From Candidatus Zixiibacteriota bacterium (GTDB lineage Bacteria > Zixibacteria > MSB-5A5 > GN15 > PGXB01): a stretch of DNA of 9,751 bases. Each line of letters starts with the position of its first letter. Position 1 is the first letter of the stretch. The translations under genes were made by a program, and so were the position numbers. Where the stretch lies: positions 1 through 9,751 of the forward strand of contig QNAH01000074.1 of NCBI GenBank assembly GCA_003641425.1, written 5' to 3'. A model generated the notes under the pieces. The model was not told where the DNA came from, searched no databases, and saw only the letters and a list, made by a program, of their open reading frames with translations. Below, piece by piece: positions 1-6,111 of this stretch.

Positions 1-162
1 CGTGCCGGTACTGGTAAATGTTGCTCCGCTCGGCAATGTCGATGCCGTGATGGTCGGGATCGTTCCATCCGCATCAGTAGCCGAGACAGTGAAGTTAAGA
101 TTCGCACCTTCATCGATAGATTTGGAGCCGATCGTCGCCAGAACCGGATCGAGATTGACCTG
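1..162 (-). repeat. Ig-like repeat unit 3 (cut by window edge)
   Basis: Residues 219-272, identical in protein to the matching 54 residues of unit 2. The unit continues beyond the window, so the total copy number cannot be read here. Confidence 0.92.
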
Positions 163-816
163 GTTGACCGTTATCGTCACCACTTCGGAATCGACCGCCG
201 AACTGTCATCGGTGGCATAGAATGTCACCGTATATTCATTCGCCTGGGTAAAGTCAGGCGTCCAGTCGAAGGTTTCAGTCCCGGTTCCCGTGCTGGTAAA
301 TGTAGCTCCGCTCGGCAATGTCGATGCCGTGATGGTCGGGATCGTTCCATCCGCATCAGTTGCCGAGACAGTGAAGTTAAGATTCGCACCTTCATCGATA
401 GATTTGGAGCCGATCGTCGCCAGAACCGGATCGAGATTGACCTGGTTGACTGTTATCGTCACCACTTCCGAATCGACCGCCGAGCTGTCATCGGTGGCAT
501 AGAAAGTCACCGTATATTCATTCGCCTGGGTAAAGTCAGGCGTCCAGTCGAAAGTTTCAGTCCCGGTTCCCGTACTGGTAAATGTAGCGCCGCTCGGCAA
601 TGTCGATGCCGTCAATACAGGTGTACTCTCGGCATCGGTAGCCGTGACGGTAAAATTGAGATTAGCACCTTCATCGACAGACTTGGCGCCGATTGTAGCC
701 AATACCGGGGGCTGGTTCACCTGACCCAGCGCCGATCCGGTTAAAAGAATTATAATGGCTGCAATATATAATAGACTACGTGTTTTCAAACCTCTTGTAC
801 TTCCTCTTATATTCAT
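1..816 (-). CDS. Secreted Ig-like tandem-repeat protein (C-terminus beyond window)
   Basis: Reading the minus strand from the ATG at 816 gives 272 codons without a stop, running off the window edge. Residues 1-31 form a signal peptide: Arg/Lys-rich n-region, hydrophobic core around 15-27, and a likely cleavage after ALG before Gln32. From residue 32 come cadherin/putative-Ig (He_PIG-like) units: 32-124, 125-218 and 219-272 (cut). Each opens with QVN..PVLATIG, has an FTV.ATDA strand and an FDWTPDF motif, and ends EVVTITVN. The start is supported by a GGGAGGA Shine-Dalgarno 8 bases upstream and by the signal peptide. It lies 17 bases after the preceding gene's stop, so it is probably the third gene of an operon. 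An extracellular adhesin or stalk role is inference; further repeats and a sorting domain may follow outside the window. Confidence 0.9.
   Translation of the reverse strand, partial: MNIRGSTRGLKTRSLLYIAAIIILLTGSALGQVNQPPVLATIGAKSVDEGANLNFTVTATDAESTPVLTASTLPSGATFTSTGTGTETFDWTPDFTQANEYTVTFYATDDSSAVDSEVVTITVNQVNLDPVLATIGSKSIDEGANLNFTVSATDADGTIPTITASTLPSGATFTSTGTGTETFDWTPDFTQANEYTVTFYATDDSSAVDSEVVTITVNQVNLDPVLATIGSKSIDEGANLNFTVSATDADGTIPTITASTLPSGATFTSTGT
163..444 (-). repeat. Ig-like repeat unit 2 (94 codons, 282 bp)
   Basis: Full unit, residues 125-218. The period of 282 bp is seen from recurrences of the same string at 11, 293 and 575. Comparing bases 1-282 with 283-564 by eye I count about 11 mismatches (about 96% identity), all in synonymous positions. 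Confidence 0.93.
445..723 (-). repeat. Ig-like repeat unit 1 (93 codons, diverged N-terminal half)
   Basis: First unit of the tandem array, residues 32-124. It is one codon shorter than the next unit and differs from it in the first half (AESTPVL instead of ADGTIPTI). The second half, from TLPSGATFTSTGT onward, is identical in protein to unit 2. Confidence 0.9.
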
Positions 817-823
817 TTGCCGG

Positions 824-830
824 TCCTCCC
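824..830 (-). promoter_or_regulatory. Ribosome binding site of the repeat protein
   Basis: GGGAGGA on the minus strand, with 8 bases between the GGAGG core and the ATG at 816. It sits inside the 17-base gap after the upstream stop codon, which fits re-initiation within a polycistronic message. It fixes the start codon of the repeat protein. Confidence 0.8.
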
Positions 831-833
831 AGA

Positions 834-3581
834 TTACTTAAGTAAAAGCATCTTTTTGGACTCGGCTCTATCCCCAACCTCAAGTCTATAGAGATATATT
901 CCGGTTGCCACACGCGAACCATAATCGTCGGTGGCATCCCAAATAACCGTGTATCGTCCGGTTGACATATTTTCATCCACAAGTGTCTTCACCTGCCGGC
1001 CAAGGATATTGTAAACATTAAGTGTCACATGTTCCATGGCTCCCGAATTGTGATTGATCTCAAAATCAATCCGGGTGGTCGGATTAAACGGATTAGGATA
1101 ATTCTGGTACAGGGAGAAGGTTCCCGGCAACAGCGGATTATCGCCCTTGACCGGAATTTCGGTAGCAAACGGTGTCGACAGATATACCTGCGAAATGTTT
1201 ATAATCGACTCGTCGTCCGCCGAAACATCCTCCCTGGCTATAGCCGGAAGAGTTATTAAATCGGAGATCCCGGCCCGAATCAGCGACTCGGGATTAGTCA
1301 GATCGAAATTGTTATACATCACAATTTTTAGACGCCCGTTCATATTATCATTTGATACCAGCGTGTACTTGGCATCACTATCGGCTAAAACCGGTTTCAG
1401 CAATTCCAGGACATCGGGATCATAATCGATCTGCAACTCTACCCCGGCGACATCATCAGGAAATTCACCTTTGACTTTAAGCGTCGTATAACTGCCCAGG
1501 GTCATATCATCGTGTTCAATGTCGACAGTCGCAAATTGACCATCATAAGAAACAGGTGAGGGGGTCGATTCGATCGGAAGCCCAAGTATCATGTTGATGA
1601 TTCCTACCAGATCGACTACATTGACAATGGTATCCTGGATAACATTTGCGCAGTCATAGTTACGTTTGGGCAGGCTGTTAAGACTCAATATATGAGAGAC
1701 AATACTCGTCAGGTCCGCGACATCGATTCGTCCTTCAAGCGTGACATCGCCAAGTCTGTCGACCTGAATAATCCCCGAATCGACCATTAACTGCAATGAT
1801 GAATCCTGATAACTGGGACTTATCGACTCCCAGGCATCGAAGAAATGGATCCAGTAATCACCCGGTTCCGCCGTCGAATCCATGGTGAAATATACATCGA
1901 GAATCGACTGCGAGGACCCATCGACAATCGGTTCGCTGGCCAGACCGAATGTGATTATCCGCATCACATCGGGAGACTGCCCCAGTGTGTAAACCACGTA
2001 TTCCGGGGTTCGATCGGTTACGGTCACGGAATCAAGTCGAGCTACATCGGTGGGATACAACATATCAAAATTGATACCGTAAACGGTTCGAGAAGTCACC
2101 AGGTCAATCGGCATGACCACCGGTGATGCCCCCGGGATTCCGCCGACCGGCCAGTTGTTGGGACTTCGTACCGATGAAGTATATAATCTATCCCGATCCA
2201 AACCCTCGACAACAATTGTCACAACTCTATCTCCGGAAAGCCCCAAATCATCAGTACCCCGGAAAGTTACATAGAATGTACCTTCCTGGCTGAAATTCGG
2301 CGTCCATGTAAAGGTTGCCGTCAACGGACCGGTCCCGCATGGGTTGCTGGGATTCAATTCCGCCCCGGCCGGAAGAGCTCCAAAAGTCGACAGGCAGAGA
2401 TTGTGACCATCCGGATCGGAAGCGCTGACCGTGAAAGTCAGCAACTCACCCTGCATAACCTGATAACTGGTCTGGGCGACTGTCACCACCGGTGGATTAT
2501 TATCGCCGCCGCCCGAGACGATGATTGTAACTGTCTTTGTGGATGCCTCAGAAATACTGTCGGTCGCCTGGAAAGTGGCCGAGAATGTGCCTATACTTGA
2601 CGGCGTCCAGCTGAATGAGGCGGTCGCGGAACCTTCGCCGACACCGGATGAAAAACTGGAGCCGGAAGGTAAACTGGTTGCGGTTATCCAGATGGAGTCA
2701 TTCTCGACATCGGTGGCATTAATGGTAAAACTAACTGAACCGCCTACAGATATACTGTATGTATCCGAAGCTATCGATATAACCGGAGAGTTGTTGATTT
2801 TCGGCGCCACCCTAAACAGACCCCGGTTGAGTATCGGCTCTATATATAAGAGACCCGTACTATCTGAGAAATGGTTCTGGGGATCACTGCTGTTATATAT
2901 ATTGTTTACCGGTGTCACCCAGGTTGTCTGATCCAACTCGGCATTGGGATTGACCACAAAGGGGATATACATTATAACATCAGGTTCCGGCGACGGTGGA
3001 ATCAGCGGCCAGTTTTCATACAATACCGGATCGGGTGCAGAGGGAAGCAACTGAACATACATCACTTCCGCAGAATCTTCATCGACCGGATCATGTTTCA
3101 CATAAATGGCCCAGGTTGTATCGCCGGTCGCCTTGGATATCAACCCGGTTCGTTTTCCCCGCCCCACCATTTCAAAATCATAAAAATATGCGGTAGTATC
3201 GCCATTCGCGGCCGTATCCGCCCAGGCCACCAAGGGTGTCAGAAGCGGATTTGTCGAACTCCACGGATCATTCTTGTTATATTCCAGTCTCAATACAAAG
3301 GCTCCGACACTGCCAAAGATATAAAGCGGGGTGTCGGCGATACTGGTATCAATTATCGAATTGGTCGTGTCATAATTCTTAAATGATATGGGCATCAGAA
3401 CAGTGTCACCGGGCAAGGCCTGAAAATCTTCAATATATACCTGGTAGTCCTGACTGGTAAACTGACCGTAACTCAGTCCGTGAATAATCACCATAAACAT
3501 TAAGAGTAACAGCGGGATCTTTATTAATTTCACTTCCCACCTCGTCGAATTATCATTTTTGTGTGTTTTTTCCCTGTTCAT
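834..3581 (-). CDS. Exported multi-domain surface protein: cohesin-like, Ig-like, dockerin-like and C-terminal sorting domains
   Basis: 915 residues. A signal peptide (hydrophobic core about 20-35) probably cleaves after SYG, leaving Gln40 as the new N-terminus. Residues 41-255 form a beta-rich region that may be a divergent cohesin-like sandwich. Two Ig/cadherin-like domains follow at about 264-356 and 362-460, each with an ATD or ASD strand and F.WTP motif. About 470-605 looks cohesin-like (GINFDMLYP). Residues 611-670 are a dockerin-like pair: loop 1 runs D612 to D623, with 12 residues as in canonical dockerins; the second half (N646 to D657) is degenerate. About 680-805 is another cohesin-like sandwich (VELQIDYDPDVLEL). 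Residues 824-915 are the sorting domain with YQNYPNPFNPTT, YNILGRQVKTLV, a GIYLYRLE strand and terminal KKMLLLK. Secretion by a type IX-like route is inferred from that domain. An internal GTG at 3533 is an alternative start. No catalytic motif is seen. Confidence 0.92.
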   Translation of the reverse strand: MNREKTHKNDNSTRWEVKLIKIPLLLLMFMVIIHGLSYGQFTSQDYQVYIEDFQALPGDTVLMPISFKNYDTTNSIIDTSIADTPLYIFGSVGAFVLRLEYNKNDPWSSTNPLLTPLVAWADTAANGDTTAYFYDFEMVGRGKRTGLISKATGDTTWAIYVKHDPVDEDSAEVMYVQLLPSAPDPVLYENWPLIPPSPEPDVIMYIPFVVNPNAELDQTTWVTPVNNIYNSSDPQNHFSDSTGLLYIEPILNRGLFRVAPKINNSPVISIASDTYSISVGGSVSFTINATDVENDSIWITATSLPSGSSFSSGVGEGSATASFSWTPSSIGTFSATFQATDSISEASTKTVTIIVSGGGDNNPPVVTVAQTSYQVMQGELLTFTVSASDPDGHNLCLSTFGALPAGAELNPSNPCGTGPLTATFTWTPNFSQEGTFYVTFRGTDDLGLSGDRVVTIVVEGLDRDRLYTSSVRSPNNWPVGGIPGASPVVMPIDLVTSRTVYGINFDMLYPTDVARLDSVTVTDRTPEYVVYTLGQSPDVMRIITFGLASEPIVDGSSQSILDVYFTMDSTAEPGDYWIHFFDAWESISPSYQDSSLQLMVDSGIIQVDRLGDVTLEGRIDVADLTSIVSHILSLNSLPKRNYDCANVIQDTIVNVVDLVGIINMILGLPIESTPSPVSYDGQFATVDIEHDDMTLGSYTTLKVKGEFPDDVAGVELQIDYDPDVLELLKPVLADSDAKYTLVSNDNMNGRLKIVMYNNFDLTNPESLIRAGISDLITLPAIAREDVSADDESIINISQVYLSTPFATEIPVKGDNPLLPGTFSLYQNYPNPFNPTTRIDFEINHNSGAMEHVTLNVYNILGRQVKTLVDENMSTGRYTVIWDATDDYGSRVATGIYLYRLEVGDRAESKKMLLLK

Positions 3582-3595
3582 ATATCAATACCTCA
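3582..3595 (-). promoter_or_regulatory. Stop codon/Shine-Dalgarno overlap coupling two genes
   Basis: On the minus strand the upstream gene's TGA stop (3595-3593) runs into GAGGT, so the GAGG core (3594-3591) shares bases with the stop. The ATG at 3581 follows after 9 bases. This arrangement usually means translational coupling, and it supports reading the genes as one operon. Confidence 0.7.
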
Positions 3596-5593
3596 TTTAA
3601 GAAGTAACATTTTTTCCCTTGCCGAAAATGTATCACCTGTCAAACTGTAAAAATATATCCCGCTGGCGACGGCCCGTCCCAGATTGTCTCTGCCGTCCCA
3701 TTCAATAGTATGTCTGCCGGCCGGAAGATTCCGGTTGACCAGGTTTTTAACTTCCTGCCCGAGCAGATTATACACGGTCAGATTGACCGCGGTACTGTGC
3801 GGTATATCAAAGCTTATCGCGGTCGACGGATTAAACGGATTGGGATAATTCTGATACAGCATAAATCCACCGGGAAGAACCATTCCCGGATTATCATCAT
3901 AAAGCGATTTTAGCATAAATCCATCAGCCGACGAAAGCTGTATATCTTCTATCTGAAGATCACCACAATTCATAATTTCTATAAATTTGTGCAAACCGGA
4001 CGGCATGCTTTGTCCGTCTTTGGCATATATCAAAAGGCGGATCAAACTGCCGTCAATAGCCGATTTTACCGTAATTCCCGACATCTCAAAACTTGATCGG
4101 ATGACTGTTTCATTATCTAACTTATTATCTCCCTGCAAAGTAAGTGCCAACCCACCCATTTCCACCGGTGAATCGTAAAATAATCTGAAGGAGTCGCCAT
4201 CATTGTCAATGCCGATGCTCACCACGCCGCCGCCAGGCGATAATTTCGATGAGCCGGCACCGGCATTCACAATGATATTAAGCATAAATACAAGGTCCGC
4301 CACCGTTCCGCCATGGCCGTCCTGATTGATATCCGAATTCAGCCATTGGACCGGATTTAAAGGATAAAGGTTGGGATAGATAAAATAATTTGTGAAATAA
4401 ATCGCGTCGCCTATCTCCATGGCTACGCCATTAAGGTTTATATCCCCCAAGCTATTGTCTGACGCCGATTTGATTTTGATATATCCATTTTCAAAAACGA
4501 TCTGGTCCGGAATGATCTTGACGCCAAATTCATCGGCCAGAGAATTATCATTCTGCTCGACCGGGTCACGGAATACAAAGTATACCGGGACCGAAATGCC
4601 GGCATACTCAAGATTGTTGCTTACATAAAAATTCATTTCGGCCAGCGGGCCGCTTCCCGGCTCGATATTCCCCCCGTCCGTACCATTTTCTATATCAGCA
4701 ACACCGACAATCAGGATATCGCCGGTTTGACTGCGGTAATTCAACTGATACGTAAAATACTCGAAGGTCTCGGTCCGGGTGCCGGTCTCCTTGATCGAAG
4801 AAAATGTCAGCACACTGGCATCGTAATTTACAACCAGATTAAATCCTGAAATACTCTCAAGATTATCGAGATTGATATTCACTTTGGCATATTCGCCGGG
4901 GTAAACCGAAATCGTATCGATCGACAAACCAAAGACTTCGGTCGAAAGGACACTCAATGCAATGTCGGCCGTATCCGAGGCTCCATATTGATCGACCAGA
5001 CACACACGCACATTATAATCGCCGGAATCACTGTAAGCGGTTGACCACGAAAACGATCCGGGATTACCGTCGCTGAACATCAGGCCCTCAGGGGCAGAAA
5101 TCGTCTCCCAGCTAACCGAATCCAGATCAGGGTCATAACCGGTAACATTAAAAATCAGCTCCTCGCCCGAAAATGCGCTGACCTCTTCGGGATGGACAAT
5201 TTGCGGTTTTCTGTTTTTATTAATGACAATCACTTCCGTCTGCGCAACGGTGGTGTTTTCACCATCACCGGCCCAGAAAGTCAAATTGTAAGGGGATCCT
5301 TCGGATGAGTTGGGACCGCTGAAATCGGTTGTCCAGCGAAGAGTACCGGTGCCATCGCCATTATCGAAAAAAACCGCTCCCGCCGGACGAGTGACCATCC
5401 CAAGCTCGATCTGATCACCGTCGGAATCGCTAACCTCGATCACCAGTTCAAGCTCGTCACCCTCAAGAATATACTGACGGGGAATCGGTTTCACCTCCGG
5501 CGAAGCGCCTACGGCGACATTAATCGGTAAAGCCATAAGGCTCAAACTGATAATGAGTATGGTCCCGATAATTGTTGCTATTCTATTCAACAT
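3593..5593 (-). CDS. Exported surface protein: two Ig-like, cohesin-like, 13-residue-loop dockerin-like and sorting domains
   Basis: 666 residues. Signal peptide about 1-30 (MLNRIATIIG start, probable cleavage after VGA). Ig/cadherin-like domains occupy about 31-126 and 129-216. A cohesin-like sandwich spans about 218-375 (SGFNLVVNYDASVLTF, then EYFTYQLN and GDILIVGVAD). A dockerin-like pair lies at 383-445, with loops D384-D396 and D421-D433, each 13 residues rather than the usual 12, and TNYFIY between them. Residues 456-560 are a further beta-rich domain. The sorting domain is 578-666 (YQNYPNPFNPST, YNLLGQEVKNLV, terminal KMLLLK). The order matches the C-terminal two thirds of the 879-residue protein upstream, so the two are paralogues. 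The ribosome binding site is weak (GGAAA near the ATG). It is the first gene of the three-gene operon. Function beyond surface display is unknown. Confidence 0.92.
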   Translation of the reverse strand: MLNRIATIIGTILIISLSLMALPINVAVGASPEVKPIPRQYILEGDELELVIEVSDSDGDQIELGMVTRPAGAVFFDNGDGTGTLRWTTDFSGPNSSEGSPYNLTFWAGDGENTTVAQTEVIVINKNRKPQIVHPEEVSAFSGEELIFNVTGYDPDLDSVSWETISAPEGLMFSDGNPGSFSWSTAYSDSGDYNVRVCLVDQYGASDTADIALSVLSTEVFGLSIDTISVYPGEYAKVNINLDNLESISGFNLVVNYDASVLTFSSIKETGTRTETFEYFTYQLNYRSQTGDILIVGVADIENGTDGGNIEPGSGPLAEMNFYVSNNLEYAGISVPVYFVFRDPVEQNDNSLADEFGVKIIPDQIVFENGYIKIKSASDNSLGDINLNGVAMEIGDAIYFTNYFIYPNLYPLNPVQWLNSDINQDGHGGTVADLVFMLNIIVNAGAGSSKLSPGGGVVSIGIDNDGDSFRLFYDSPVEMGGLALTLQGDNKLDNETVIRSSFEMSGITVKSAIDGSLIRLLIYAKDGQSMPSGLHKFIEIMNCGDLQIEDIQLSSADGFMLKSLYDDNPGMVLPGGFMLYQNYPNPFNPSTAISFDIPHSTAVNLTVYNLLGQEVKNLVNRNLPAGRHTIEWDGRDNLGRAVASGIYFYSLTGDTFSAREKMLLLK

Positions 5594-5903
5594 CTTATTT
5601 CCAAAGCAGATTAATCCGCCTTACCTTTGAGCAATTCACAGACCAATAACCGGTCGTTTTATTAAACATTTCGCCATCCGGGCCGCCCCGGAACAAATCT
5701 CCCCTTTTCACACCCCTATAAGTCCGAAGAAATTCTATAATCCCTTATCGAGCAACACCTTAAAATCCATTTAATATTTTTCTAACGCTTACCTACTGCT
5801 CAATACACTTCCCCTGATTTTAAGCAAGTTGCTGAAAGGTTTAGTATGGCGGGTAATTTTGATAATCTATTACAGACTTTGCTAACATGATGCAAACAAG
5901 TGC

Positions 5904-5931
5904 AAATAAAAAAGCCGGCAATCCTTGCCAG
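5904..5931 (-). terminator. Intrinsic terminator downstream of the 879-residue gene
   Basis: On the minus strand, CTGGCAA and TTGCCGG pair as a 7-bp stem (one G-T wobble) around a GGA loop, arms at 5925-5931 and 5915-5921. A C and then six T (5913-5908), followed by ATTT, come directly after. The orientation fits transcripts coming from the gene ending at 6112, about 180 bases upstream. Confidence 0.65.
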
Positions 5932-6070
5932 AATAAAATAGCCCCGGTACCTCCCTGGTGCTACTTCTTTAAAGGTTTTAAGGGCCACTATATTTTTCCC
6001 AAGTCCAATCAAAAAAATTTTTCTCTTATCGATCCCTCAAAAATTCTCTCTCCCTCTCATTTTATTCCCC

Positions 6071-6093
6071 GCAGGGAGGGAAACCCTCCCTGC
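6071..6093 (-). terminator. Perfect 10-bp GC-rich hairpin 18 bases after a stop codon
   Basis: Arms 6071-6080 (GCAGGGAGGG) and 6084-6093 are perfect reverse complements around a 3-base loop. No T-tract follows directly on either strand, so it is not a classical intrinsic terminator. On the minus transcript it would sit just behind the 879-residue gene, where it could block 3' exonucleases or pause polymerase ahead of the U-tract terminator at 5904-5931. Confidence 0.6.
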
Positions 6094-6111
6094 AGAGAAA
6101 TTATTAATGCA

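Larger units (their letters stand above)
5594..6111. other. 518-base intergenic region between two transcription units
   Basis: The only short open frames here are unconvincing. The half nearest 6111 holds the 3' elements of the 879-residue gene (see separate entries). The half nearest 5593 should hold the promoter of the three-gene operon, but I see no clear -35/-10 pair: TATAGA and TATAGG-like strings between 5710 and 5745 lack a good partner. A small GC-rich hairpin (6-bp arms, 5677-5682 and 5687-5692, loop CCGC) lies about 85 bases before the operon's first start codon and could be in its 5' UTR. Confidence 0.6.

Noticed and set aside
1..502. Two near-identical plus-strand open frames of about 70 residues
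   Set aside because: They are the reverse shadow of the Ig-like repeats; the minus-strand reading has a signal peptide, ribosome binding site and domain motifs.
1..723. Regular repeats as a possible CRISPR or satellite array
   Set aside because: The period is 282 bp, in frame and coding throughout, with no spacer structure.
5915..5931. Sigma-54-like TGGCA...TTGC string
   Set aside because: Spacing between the GG and GC elements is two bases short of the -24/-12 rule, and the sequence is better explained as a terminator stem with its T-tract.
5800..6012. 70-residue minus-strand open frame in the intergenic region
   Set aside because: It runs through the terminator hairpin and T-tract at 5904-5931, and its composition resembles no domain I recognise.
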